A stretch of 64,000 nt of DNA from Mesostigma viride (lineage: Eukaryota > Streptophyta > Mesostigmatophyceae > Mesostigmatales > Mesostigmataceae). Position numbers and translations under genes: made by a program. Below, in pieces: positions 1 to 9,450 of the stretch (positions within the stretch are counted from its first letter, which is position 1; every line of letters starts with the position of its first letter). The notes below the pieces were generated by a model, which had not been told where the DNA came from, did not search any database, and was given only the letters and a program-made list of their open reading frames with translations. The DNA lies in assembly GCA_009746045.1 (NCBI GenBank), contig RPFO01001805.1, positions 1 through 64,000 of the forward strand, written 5' to 3'.

Positions 1-2
1 AG

Positions 3-368
3 GCCATCAAAGGCGGCGTGGCTATCGACGTCGAAAAGTGGAAACGCGCCGTCCACGCGGCGCTCTCTGACCATTTGGATGGCCTACGACAGAAACGAGA
101 CGCTCTCAAAAGAGGGTCTACTGAACGCGCGAAGGCCGACGATGACGTCAACGAATTCAAAGCGGGGGTGGACATGTTGGAGATCAGGTTCACGAGGGAC
201 TTGAACTCGAATCCGCAGACGGCCATGTCGAACTTGCTCAACATGGTTTTGCCTATAGGAGCCAGCAAAGACCTTGTAAAATCGACGATGTCGTCACCCG
301 ATACTTGGGTCAAGGCCGAAGGAGCCACGACCGCTCTTTCGAATTACATATTGACAGCGTATTCTTGA
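3..368 (+). CDS. Unknown viral-block protein, 5' end outside window
   Basis: The reading frame is open from the window edge and ends at 368 with a TGA, so only the C-terminal ~121 residues are visible. A GTG at 18 is the first possible alternative start, but the frame stays open upstream, so a truncation by the window edge is more likely. The visible part is Lys/Arg/Asp-rich and probably helical, with no motif I recognise. It is followed after 25 bases by the next gene on the same strand, with an AT-rich spacer. Confidence 0.6.
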   Translation, partial: AIKGGVAIDVEKWKRAVHAALSDHLDGLRQKRDALKRGSTERAKADDDVNEFKAGVDMLEIRFTRDLNSNPQTAMSNLLNMVLPIGASKDLVKSTMSSPDTWVKAEGATTALSNYILTAYS

Positions 369-393
369 ATATAATAAATTGGAATATCATACA

Positions 394-1136
394 ATGGCGA
401 CCGCATTTGAAAAATTCCTCAATTTCCTCACCCTGTGTGTAACTGCATTTCTACTTGGCGTAGTCTTGTACACGGTTTTGTCGGGGAAGCCCCCTTTATC
501 CATAGGCCTAAAGTCCACGAAACCTCCCGCGGAAGAAAAGGAAAAAAAGGCCGATGCCGAGGATGAAGCGACGTCCTCGAAGGAGAAAACGGCGGAAACG
601 TCCGTGTCGCGCAAAGAGAAGGCTCTCACTATATCGGACACTCTAGCCGAACAGACGTATCGCACCATCGTCGTCTCGACGAACCCGATAGCAATGGTGG
701 CGGACGCCGCCTCCATGTTGTTGGGAGTGATGGGCGCTCATCGAGCCGCGAACGGAATCGGCAAAGCGATTGACGCCGTGATAAGCCGCACCCCTCTAGG
801 CGCCCTGTTTGGAGCGCTTTTAGACCCGAAATTGAGCGCCAAGTGTAAAGCTAGACAGATCCTGTCGTTCGGGTTCAGCAGGTGCGGGGGGATACTTTCC
901 AAATCCAACCCCGAGAGTTCACGAAAGAGGAGGAAACGCCGATCGTTTCGGAGCGTTTTTCGTACAAAACGTACGTGTACAACCCAGAAACGAAAACCGT
1001 CCGCTTAGGCGACACTGCCGAGCGGTTTTCGGTGAAGGAAAATGCGACCGTGCCGCCCAAACAGCCCGCTCCGACGTTGCCGACGACTTCGACGGATCAC
1101 GTGGTTACGGTGGGTTCCGAAAGGTTCAAGTATTGA
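394..1136 (+). CDS. Single-pass membrane protein, frameshifted
   Basis: ATG at 394 lies just after an AT-rich leader with TATAATAAA-like sequence. Residues ~10-32 form a hydrophobic helix (FLNFLTLCVTAFLLGVVLYTV), followed by a Lys/Glu/Ala-rich stalk and a second weakly hydrophobic stretch. The first frame runs to 1008 but degenerates into an Arg/Lys/Ser string after ~885. A second frame (from ~882 to 1136) carries a natural-looking acidic/Pro-rich tail ending VGSERFKY. The switch falls at a run of six G (886-891). I infer one gene of ~245 codons with a one-base indel. Its 3' end overlaps the convergent nuclease gene by 40 bases. Function unknown. Confidence 0.6.
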
Positions 1137-1744
1137 GCCTCCTCTTGTTCGTGTGTCGTGCCTGAATGCTTGATTTCGATGCTCTCATCGAACGTCAGTT
1201 CGATGCCAGCCCAAAGACAGGTTTCGTGCACGACAAGGATCTTTTCCAAGCAACAACCCGGCGTCCCGCGATTCTTGAAGAGATGGAGTCGCTTGCGGAA
1301 ACCGGGGTAGTATCTTCCATACGACAACAACTGCCCCACGCCCTCCATCCAATTCTGGAACAGCTTGACCTCGATGATGACCTTCTCACTGGGCACGACA
1401 ATGTCGATGATCCCGGCTGGACATTTGAACTCGCGTATGCCGCTCAGTTCTTCGGCCAGCCGTTCTTGTATTCCGCGTTCCATGAACACGCGGCCATCGT
1501 CGTTCTTGGCCGCTTCTTCGGCTTCGGCTCTGACTTTGTTCAAGCACGCCGGAGTCGCGTACACGAGCGTGATGGGACGGCCACCTTTTTTGCTTTTTTG
1601 GGGCTGCACGACGGTGTAATAGTCCACTCCGTCTTCGTACTTTTCGGACAGAACTTGAGCGAGACGAAGCTTTCCTCCGATCCTCGCGTCCTTCAACACG
1701 GCGTCATTGACCAGGAAGAATCCGGGCCTGTCTCCCTCTTCCAT
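1097..1744 (-). CDS. MSV199/antirepressor-like N-terminus fused to PD-(D/E)XK nuclease-like domain
   Basis: A 215-residue protein. Residues ~8-72 resemble the MSV199/phage-antirepressor type of viral DNA-binding domain, with the pattern DYY..V followed by KSKKGGRP and a C-terminal TPACLNK helix. Residues ~108-145 carry a PD-(D/E)XK nuclease-like core: D114 in GIIDIV, then E125-V-K127 at the end of the next strand, then Q138 in a helix. Similar fusions occur in large DNA viruses of eukaryotes. The domain calls are by eye; the nuclease core is the stronger one. Ends convergent with, and overlapping, the membrane-protein gene to its left. No frameshift seen. Confidence 0.6.
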   Translation of the reverse strand: MEEGDRPGFFLVNDAVLKDARIGGKLRLAQVLSEKYEDGVDYYTVVQPQKSKKGGRPITLVYATPACLNKVRAEAEEAAKNDDGRVFMERGIQERLAEELSGIREFKCPAGIIDIVVPSEKVIIEVKLFQNWMEGVGQLLSYGRYYPGFRKRLHLFKNRGTPGCCLEKILVVHETCLWAGIELTFDESIEIKHSGTTHEQEEAQYLNLSEPTVTT

Positions 1745-1803
1745 CTGTCATACCTGCGTTCCAAGAACACACAAAAAACAACACAAGACACACGCGCGTC
1801 CCG

Positions 1804-4718
1804 TTAGTACGTGACCGCGTGCTCGGTAATCAAATTGTACGGGGCGTCGATGATAGTGCCGAGAGTGTTCGAGTTGGTCACGGAGTTCGGAGCCAGGTTC
1901 GTCCCGATCCATCCGTTATAACCGCCGGACCCGCGCACCTTCACGAGCTGCAGCCCCTCGTTGTTAGAAATGCGGAAGCCGTAGGTCACGGTCAGCCCGG
2001 CGGCGTACGTCTCCTTCCAGCCGTAGACTTGCGCGTCGTGACTGGAAACGACGGCGTTCTTCACGCGCACGTCGTCGAACCATATGGCGTATCCCTGTCT
2101 GGTTCTTCCCTGGGCCGAGCCGCAGGGTGGGGGTGGATCCGACGTCCACGGAACCCGTTATGGTGGCCACGGAGTCACCGTTACGTACAACACGGTATCG
2201 GTTCCGTTGCGAGAAAGGCGAGGACGAAGGGACATCGAACACGACGACCGACGCGGTCTCGACGGTCTGGGTCCCGTCGGAGATCGTGAGCTTGCCCGCG
2301 CTGGTCACGGACACCGCAGTTGTCGCGCTGCCAGCATACGACATGAGAACGAGACCATTGCGAGCGAGCTGGAAAGGGCGGCGCGGGGGATCACCTTCGT
2401 GATGACGGTGAAGGTCCCGTTGGGCAGGGACGTCGCACACGTGGCGCTCTGGTTTCCGGACGCGTCGATCTTGAGCACGCCGCTGTTGACTACGGCGCCC
2501 CCGTTCAAAGTGAACGTCTTGCTGCCCACCTCGGAAACGGCCCCGGAGTTGAACTCCCAGCGCACGTCATCGGTTCCAGAGGGGAGGGAGGCGAGGGACA
2601 CGGAGGTCCCTGGGGCCTCGCGGTCGGCGCTCTCGATGGTGCGAGACAGCATGAGCTGTCCACCCTCGATGTGCCAGTAGGACCCGCCGACGGCCCCTTG
2701 TCCTGGTAGGTCTCCCCTGTGCCCATGTGCCATGTGAGGGCGCGGTTGGAGTAGGACGCGCTGCCGTCGACGAAAAGACCGGAGTTGTCCGCGGCGGCGT
2801 TCGTCGCGGGCACGCCCTTGTTCAGCTTGAAGTAGTCCACCGTCCACGCCTGGTTGTAGCCGGTGAAGTACGTTCCAAACGCTATGGTGCTGCTTGCAAC
2901 CGCGGTCATGTAGGACGTCACGTTGGTTGTCGGACTGCCGCTGAAAGTGATGGGGACGGTCGCACCTCCGTCCTTGGAGAAGGTGTAAGTGCCTGTGCAC
3001 ACCCCGCCCGACCATTCAAATGATAATTTGAACAGGTATGTACCAGCAGAATTCAACATGTTGACATTGTCGGATGAGATGTTGCTGCCCGCCCCGGCTG
3101 TTGTTTCCCTGTCGATTCTCAGCACACCGTTGTTAGCGGAGAACCGGTAGAAGCCCTGTTGTGCTCCAGCGTTATAGAGTTCGAGCGCAAAAAACTGGGC
3201 CGAGGTGCCCGTGTTGGACGTGAGTCCGCTGGTGATGGTGATGGGAAATTCGATGGAAATGTTATCGGTGCTCCAGGCAATCACACTCGAGGGGATGTTT
3301 GTGTACGCGGACGGGTAGTAGAACCCAGCCCTGGAATTGAGAGTGGAGGCAATGTTAAGAACCCCTCCGCTTACTGTGGCCCCTGCGAACACAGACAGGC
3401 CGGTGCCGTTCGAGATCGCGTTCGACGAGTTGGCGAACTGGAAGTCCATGATCGCGGAGGACCCAACCTGGTACCCCAGCTTCATCGTCTTGTCCACGAC
3501 CTCCAGGTTCCCGGTCGCGTTCGTGCTCTCCAGCAGTCCAGCCACCTTCAAATCGCCACTTACCGTCGTGTTCCCGGACGTCGTCAGCGCGCCCGTCACC
3601 GCCACCGTCCCGCTCGTGCTCGTCAGCTCCAGATTGCCCGCCGAAGTAGTCACCTTGCCGCTCCCGCCCGCCGTGCTCGTCAGAATCAGGTCCTTGCCGA
3701 CCGTCAGAGACGAGCCGCCAGGAGTGATCGACATCGCCGCAGAGCTCGTGGTAACTGCCGCGTTCGTCACAACCACGCCGCCCACGGTCACCGGGTTGGA
3801 CGCCGACCCCGCCGATGTGATCGTCAGGTTGCCCGAACTCGTGCTGAGCGCCGACCCCGCGAACGTCACGTTGGCCGCCTGCACCGTGTTGGCCGTAGAT
3901 CCGCCCGAAGTCAAAGCCAGCGTGCCGCTCGAGGTCGTGACCGCGCTATCCGTGACCTTCACGTTCTCCAGAACCACGGACTTGGTGGCGCCAGCCGTAA
4001 GAGTCAGGTCCACGTCGCTCGAGACCGTGAGCGCGTTATCGGTAACCTTGACGCTCTCCAGAACCACGGACTTGGTAGCGCCGGCCGTGAGGGTAAGGTC
4101 CACGTCGCTCGATACTGACAATGCATTATCGGTGAACTTGACGGACTCCACGATCACCGATTTCGTAGCCCCCGCGGTAAGGCTCAAGTCGACATCCCCG
4201 GACACGGTCACTGCGCTATCGGTAACCTTGACGGACTCGAGCACGACCGACTTGGTCGCGCCCGCCGTCAAAGTGAGATCCACGTCGCCCGAAACCGTGA
4301 CCGCGCTGTTTGTGACCTTGACCGACTCGAGAACGACCGACTTTGTCGCGCCGGCGGTAAGTGTGAGATCCGTGTCGCTCGCAGTGGACAACGAGGCCGC
4401 GTTAAAAATGACATCGTCTACGCGAACCGCGCCGCTGCTAGAAGCTAGATTCAAACCGCCCGCGGACGTGCTAATCTGATTGCCTGAAAACGCGAGGTCG
4501 TCGACCGTGAGACCGCCTATCATGCTTGTGGTTCCTGTGATCAACAACATGTTCGTGTTATCCGACCCCAGCCCGTCGTTGGGGTTGATCACGATGCGGT
4601 CCTTAGAGGAAATGATGAGATCATGAGATGAGGCGAGGGGGTTCGAATCGCCAGACAAAGACGTCGTGGTAACGCTGCCCATGCGCATGTTGCTCAGGTT
4701 CTCACAAGGCAGAGACAT
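1804..4718 (-). CDS. Repetitive fibre-like (adhesin/tail-fibre style) protein, broken by frameshifts
   Basis: ATG at 4718 (MSLPCENLSNMRMGSV) opens a 737-codon frame. It is Ser/Thr/Val/Gly-rich, has almost no Cys or charged clusters, and contains five 30-residue repeats, the pattern of beta-rich fibre or surface-adhesin proteins. The frame fails near 2690; protein-like sequence continues in another frame to ~2390, a third to ~2080 and a fourth frame stretch ending at 1804 (tail ...PYNLITEHAVTY). Joined, the gene would encode about 970 residues. Two or three indels fall in or near G/C runs. The C-terminal ~300 residues (SYWHIEGGQLML, YNGWIGTNLAPNS) look like a folded head or lectin-like domain. 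A TATAAATTT element lies ~30 bases upstream. Probably virion-associated; exact role unknown. Confidence 0.65.
3940..4390 (-). repeat. Five 90-bp coding repeats in the fibre-like gene
   Basis: Five tandem 90-bp units encode 30-residue repeats with the consensus DLTLTAGATKSVVLESVKV followed by T-(D/N)-(S/N)-A-(V/L)-(T/S)-(V/T)-S. Neighbouring units differ by scattered synonymous and conservative changes, so the array is not a very recent expansion. Regular beta repeats of this kind build fibre shafts. Confidence 0.8.
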
Positions 4719-4760
4719 CGATTAGGGTAATACCATTACTTTAGAAAAAATTTATACAAG

Positions 4761-5927
4761 TCAAGAGGATTTCGTGACCACTAGGTAGTTCTTCAAGAAC
4801 TGCCCCTTATCGGCGTCCGAAGGCGCGCGAATCGCGATGTTGTCGAGCGTGTCCACAAAGTCAGAAGCCAACGTGATGTCAGCCATATCACCCCAGGTGA
4901 CGATCGTCGTCCCCCTTCCCTGGTTCTGGTTCCCGTTAAACACGGCCATGGCTCGATGATCGTCTCCCGTCGAATTCACCTCCGTGAAGTGATACGACCT
5001 CCCGACGGGCAGGACGAAAACCCCCACGCCCACAAAAAGCATGTTGCCGAACCGCGAGCCGTCTCGCACGTGGACCGTGTGATCCGGGTCCGTATTGCAC
5101 ACGACGATGTCGCGCTGGTTTTCGCGCGGCAGGCGGTTCTCGACGAAAGGAAAGGACTTGCCGTCAACCTGCAACATCGTGCCTGGAGGAACGTCGAACA
5201 CGAGCTTTTTGGTCGGATCGAGCTCTTCGAGTGCGATCGGAGCCTGGACCCCCGTGCCCCACACGAGCACCTTCGCGCCACCCGGGAGAAAACGGTTGTT
5301 GTTGGCCATCATCAAACGGCTGAAAGGAGTGGAGAAACACTCTCTCGGCGGTCGTGGGATGTTGAAGGCGGCGAACCTCGCCTTCCGGTCGGGGAACACG
5401 ATCATCGTGTCGCACTTGTACGCCCCGATCCACCGCTTGACGTGCGCGAGGGCCAACAAAACCGCGTATTCGAAGTAAAACGTCCCCTGACCCGGCCTCT
5501 GTGCGCACGCGGAGTCGAAAATGAGGACATCGATGCCGGGGCGGTTCCTCAGAAAAGGGACGACGGCTCTCCAGTCGAGGAGGATGCGACTCAGGTCGTC
5601 TGGAAACCGAGTGTCGACGTTTCCCAGGTCCCACGTGACACCGAAAAGGCCGAGATTCTTGTTCTCGGCGTCGTAAATGATGAGCCGGACGGCGGTCTTG
5701 TCCTTGAACGAGTACGAGCCTTTCCACTCGTCGAGGATTAAATTGTCCAAGCGCGCCGAGCACTTGAACATCCTCGATCGCAGGACGGGCCACATCTCGG
5801 ACATCATGGATTTAGACGCCATGCCGAAAAGGGCGGCGTCTCCATACCCCACGTCGGCGATCTTCTCCATGATATCGGCTCTCAACTCCACCGGCAGCTT
5901 TTCGAAGTAGCCCAGAGGAGACTCCAT
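4761..5927 (-). CDS. F-box-like protein, 388 aa
   Basis: The frame is open further upstream to 6203, but that part overlaps the neighbouring gene and is low-complexity Arg-rich. The Met at 5927 (MESPLGYFEKLPVEL) starts the natural protein, 13 bases from the stop of the upstream gene. Residues ~8-40 match an F-box-like helix set (LPVELRADIMEKI ... DAALFGMASKSM). The remainder, ~350 residues, is a single alpha/beta region without recognised motifs. F-box proteins recruit substrates to SCF ubiquitin ligases and are common in large DNA viruses. The F-box call is from the short motif only. Same strand and tight spacing with 5941-7086 suggests co-expression. Confidence 0.6.
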   Translation of the reverse strand: MESPLGYFEKLPVELRADIMEKIADVGYGDAALFGMASKSMMSEMWPVLRSRMFKCSARLDNLILDEWKGSYSFKDKTAVRLIIYDAENKNLGLFGVTWDLGNVDTRFPDDLSRILLDWRAVVPFLRNRPGIDVLIFDSACAQRPGQGTFYFEYAVLLALAHVKRWIGAYKCDTMIVFPDRKARFAAFNIPRPPRECFSTPFSRLMMANNNRFLPGGAKVLVWGTGVQAPIALEELDPTKKLVFDVPPGTMLQVDGKSFPFVENRLPRENQRDIVVCNTDPDHTVHVRDGSRFGNMLFVGVGVFVLPVGRSYHFTEVNSTGDDHRAMAVFNGNQNQGRGTTIVTWGDMADITLASDFVDTLDNIAIRAPSDADKGQFLKNYLVVTKSS

Positions 5928-5940
5928 GGCCGCCAAGGTT

Positions 5941-7086
5941 TCAAGACACGACCTCGAGCAGTTTGGTGTTGAGGTAGAGGTTGTTGGATATATACCCGAG
6001 AGCCTCCTCCTCAGCGTCCCCCAAAAGGTAATATGTAGGCGGCGGTTCGTTCTTACGAACCACCGATCCGTCCTCCGGTTCCTTCTGGATGGTTTCGGGT
6101 ACGGACGCCTTTTCGATGTCAAGAGCCGCCTTAAGAACGTCTGGAATCGATCGATCCGTATTATTCTCACGCGGGATCGAGTACCACTGCTTGTACACGT
6201 CACCGCCAGGTTCTAGTACACCAGGGACCCTCTGTTCTCCCGGGGATATCGATACGGTTGGAAGGCCGAGCTCTTTCTTGATCGCGTTTTCCAACGCTTT
6301 TGAGTTTGCGTCACAATCCACTCCTGACATCCTCGCCTTCCTGCACAATTCGTCGTACTCGAAGTGGCAATCCAACGGGTCGGTTTTCGACCCGTGGCAC
6401 GCAACATAAAACGCGCTATTCCCCCCCATCCCTTGCGTCTTGAGTTTGGACGCGTTTTCCAACTCTTTTTGAAACGACGCTCGTAACTGTGTTTCATACA
6501 TGTTGTATTGAGATTTCGCGCGGAAAACCTTGTCTTTGCGCAAGGTTTCTAAATATTTCACCATTGCTTCCATCTCTTTATCGCACTTATCGGGGGCTTG
6601 TAAACACGGGTGCTCGCCTATCCCCTTCGCGAGGATCTGTTCTTTGGAAGGCACAGGGGCGCCGAGAGACATCTTGAATGTCCAATAACTCATTGCCTCT
6701 TTAAGCGACTTCGGCTTTGCGTCATCCACGAGTTTCTCGATGATACCCTTGCGGATTTCGGCCACTTTTCGGTCGCACGGGCGGTACTCGTCGCACTTTC
6801 CTAATTGGGATTCGAGAGCGATATCTCTTTCGCTAGGGATCGTAATCTTTCCGTCTACGGCCGCGCTTTCTTGGATCTTGCGGACCCAATAGTTTACGAT
6901 ATCAGTTTGCTTGCTGACCGCATTCATAGCGGCCATCGCGGGATCGGACAGGTAACGGATCGAGTCTTGACCGCTATCTCGCATCCTTTCTAAATCCTGT
7001 GGGCTCGTCTTTGGCTCCGCTCGTGGCTTCGGTTTATGTGTCGAGGTTCCACTCCCCCTCCATTGTGAGCGCTGGCTTGTTCTCAA
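5941..7086 (-). CDS. Unknown Cys-containing charged protein
   Basis: A 381-codon frame opening at a TTG (7086). The first convincing coding sequence begins around the Lys/Pro-rich segment at residues 16-30. No ATG sits at a natural place before residue ~35. The small membrane ORF 7034-7195 overlaps in another frame and ends just inside this one; a one-base indel in the GGAGGGGGAG stretch near 7060 would fuse the two into one ~430-residue membrane-anchored protein. Several Cys (GKCDEYRPCD, CLQAPDKCD, CHGSKTDPLDC) could form disulfides. No family recognised. Confidence 0.55.
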   Translation of the reverse strand: MRTSQRSQWRGSGTSTHKPKPRAEPKTSPQDLERMRDSGQDSIRYLSDPAMAAMNAVSKQTDIVNYWVRKIQESAAVDGKITIPSERDIALESQLGKCDEYRPCDRKVAEIRKGIIEKLVDDAKPKSLKEAMSYWTFKMSLGAPVPSKEQILAKGIGEHPCLQAPDKCDKEMEAMVKYLETLRKDKVFRAKSQYNMYETQLRASFQKELENASKLKTQGMGGNSAFYVACHGSKTDPLDCHFEYDELCRKARMSGVDCDANSKALENAIKKELGLPTVSISPGEQRVPGVLEPGGDVYKQWYSIPRENNTDRSIPDVLKAALDIEKASVPETIQKEPEDGSVVRKNEPPPTYYLLGDAEEEALGYISNNLYLNTKLLEVVS

Positions 7087-7195
7087 TGGTCTTCCATGTT
7101 AAATAGGACTGCAACGCGAGACTACTGAAAAAAAGAAGCAGAACGGCAACCCATTCTCCTTTCATGCCTTTAGCTGCATTCTGGACAGAAGACAT
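7034..7195 (-). CDS. Small membrane protein, or N-terminus of the following gene
   Basis: A 53-codon ORF, below usual length limits, starting at an ATG two bases downstream of TATAATATAAAGA. It encodes a short polar N-terminus, one hydrophobic helix (WVAVLLLFFSSLALQSYL) and a polar tail. It overlaps the 5941-7086 frame by 53 bases in another frame. Either it is a separate small membrane protein or, as I think more likely, it is the true N-terminus of that gene, separated by a single-base indel at a G run. Confidence 0.5.
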   Translation of the reverse strand: MSSVQNAAKGMKGEWVAVLLLFFSSLALQSYLTWKTIENKPALTMEGEWNLDT

Positions 7196-7220
7196 TCTTT
7201 ATATTATACACCGCAAATAA

Positions 7221-8473
7221 TCACAAGTCCATCACGACCTTCTGCACGTCCGACTCGTCGGTCTTCTTTTTCCGCCCCCTGGTTTTCTTTTTGGGGCATC
7301 GCCAACTTGCACGGTTCGGACGTCCTGATCCCCCATCGTGCTCCCCGTCACGCTCTCGTCGTCCATCTTGCCATCCAAAGTCTCGACGATGACCGCGTTC
7401 GAAGGACCCGTGGAACTCAGCGTGTCCTGAACGATATGGTCCAACGGAGTCAAGCTAGGAGCGCTCGCTCGCGCCCGAGCGCCGTCCATCATTCCACCCA
7501 TGTCCATCCCCATCCCCATCATGGGCCCACGCATCACGTAGGCTTCCTTGGGAGCGTTCGAGGAGGAGGATGCGGCAGGGGGCGGGTCGTTGAACACCTT
7601 CTTGGGAGCGGGAGGCGCGGGCTGAGACGAAGGAGACGGGTCCATGCTGTTCTTCATCATCACCTTCAGCAACGACTTCATCAGCTCCGGGTCCTGCTTG
7701 GCGATCTCCGACATGCTCGGCAACCCGGAACGCGTGAAAGATGCCGTCATATGGAACATCAGGGCGGATCCGCCCACCATCAAGATCAGTTCGACCTCGG
7801 GCGCCATCGCCACCTTCCCCCTGTGCTTGTCGTACAACCGCTCGAACACGTTGTCGTAATCCCCGATGTTCGCCATGACGCTTTCCGACCACCCGTCGAG
7901 TTTCAAGCCGATCGGGTCGTACCGGTTGTTGAAGAACTGCACGGCGCTCGTTCCGGCAACGAGGATCTGTCTCATCATGTTCACCGCGTTGCGGCATTCC
8001 GCGGCACGCTCGATCTTCGAATACTCGAACCGCATCTCCTCGATGTCGGACCGCATGTCAAACTGGGGCACGTCGAACCCCCTCTCTTTGAGCCGGTGGA
8101 GCCTGTGAAGCAGGTCCGTCTTCTCCTTGAACAATTCCTCTCGAGACGGACCCGACGGCGCGGACGGATGAATCGTGTCCTCCATTCCGAACCCGTCCAT
8201 CATGTCGTCTTCGTCGTCCCCGTCGTCCGGGAATTCGTCAAAGGCAAACTCTTCTTTCGCCGAACCGCCCGGATCCGTGCTCACCGGAGGCGCGAACTGG
8301 GAACGAGCCTTTTTGGGGTTCGCAAGCATGTCAAAGATGTCGTCCCCGGGACCCGAAGAGTCGACGGGCGGCCTCCTCGCGGCCGGCGGCGGGGGTCTGC
8401 GGTACCCGCCTTTCACAACGGGGATGTCATCTTCTTCCTCCACGACGTCGATGCCCATGAACCTGGCCGCCAT
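7221..8473 (-). CDS. DUF5767-like large-DNA-virus protein
   Basis: A protein of ~413 residues from ATG 8473. It has an acidic/Pro-rich N-terminus (~110 residues), a central conserved domain (~residues 115-270), and a Met/Gly/Pro/Ser-rich tail. The central domain contains FFNNRYDPIGLKLDGWSE and VELILMVGGSALMFHM, which match my memory of DUF5767, a family found across several lineages of nucleocytoplasmic large DNA viruses; molecular function is unknown. In the annotated frame the end at 7232 is Arg-rich and unnatural. A shift at the C/A run near 7290-7300 would give an acidic/Lys tail ending at 7221, so a 3' indel is likely. This is the best single viral marker in the window. Confidence 0.65.
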
Positions 8474-8573
8474 CCTCTATGACAAGAAGGCATAAAACTT
8501 TGCGCATCGGCGAAACGAGCCACGTGTGCGGTATCGCGAAAACAATTATGTCGCAAGTCCTTATAAAGCACGC

Positions 8574-9436
8574 ATGCCCGTCAACGCCCCCCTCGCCGTA
8601 GCCGGCGCCGCCACCGCCGCGGCGTCCATGTTTCTGTTGTACAAGGTCGCGCGAGAAAGCCCCGTGGACGAACCGGAAACGGATTCCGAGCCGGAGTCGG
8701 ACGAGCAACCCCAACTGACCCCGATGGACCCGTACGTCGACAAGAACGAATACTTGATCCCGTCGGCGAAGAAGACCGACCAAGTGGTCGCTGACTCTGT
8801 GACCCCGGAAATGGTCGAAGAAGCCATCCGGCAGCAGGAGGAGCAGCAACAAGTGATCGCCGCGCTCCTGCAGCGAGTGGACACGCCCATGGAAATCCCG
8901 CTCTGGACCTCGGTTTCGCTCGTCCCAAACCCCACGAGTCCTATCAACGACGTCGTGGAGTCGGACGAGCCGCCGACCAAGCTCCCCTTGTCCGAAATCG
9001 CCAGGAGAATGGACGGGAAGACGGGGCAGTGGTACCAAATCGGCCCTTTCCTGGCCGTCTTCGACGACACGAACATGAAGTTCGCCCTCGCACGGGTGGT
9101 GGAAGAAGGATCGATTCCGAATCCGGATTTCGCGCCGTTCTATTGGACGAGGCGGCAGTCCGTCCCGCACAAAAATTACACCAAGTTCGAAATAGGGGCC
9201 CTGATGACGAATCTGAGGGCCCAGGCGAAAAACGGGGCGAGTCGCAAGAACACGTGGTGCTCCACGAAGCGGGGCCCTTCAACATCGGCATGGCGCTCTT
9301 CGAGTCCAAAGAGTCGCGCATCGTGGACGGGGTGACGAGGGGGTCGACGACCCGGCGGAAGGCGTTCGTGTTTCGCTACTCGAACTTCAACGGGCTTCCC
9401 GCGTTAGGAGAGGACGAGGAAGACGGAGGAGAATGA
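8574..9436 (+). CDS. Membrane-anchored acidic protein, frameshifted near 9232
   Basis: ATG 8574 follows TTATAAAG by 5 bases. Residues 4-25 form a hydrophobic Ala-rich helix, followed by a Glu/Asp/Pro-rich stalk and a folded-looking domain (GQWYQIGPFLAVFDDTNMKFALARV). The first frame becomes Ser/Arg junk after ~9235; the frame covering 9235-9436 continues with natural sequence (FNIGMALFESKESRIVDG ... YSNFNGLPALG). The break sits at an AAAAACGGGG stretch. Joined length ~287 residues. It ends 14 bases from the convergent OTU gene. Family not recognised; a membrane-tethered virion or endomembrane protein is a guess. Confidence 0.6.
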
Positions 9437-9450
9437 GGCGGAAACTGTTA

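Noticed and set aside
3159-4479. Plus-strand frames opposite the fibre-like gene (319 and 380 codons)
   Set aside because: They repeat with the same 90-bp period as the fibre repeats and lack natural starts; the minus-strand reading gives the regular beta repeat.
4761-6203. Longer version of the F-box-like protein starting at 6203
   Set aside because: The extra ~90 residues are Arg/Ser/Thr-rich and overlap the coding end of the upstream gene; the Met at 5927 leads directly into the F-box-like motif.
7307-8482. 391-codon plus-strand frame opposite the DUF5767-like gene
   Set aside because: His/Arg-rich antisense shadow; the minus-strand frame has a recognisable conserved domain.
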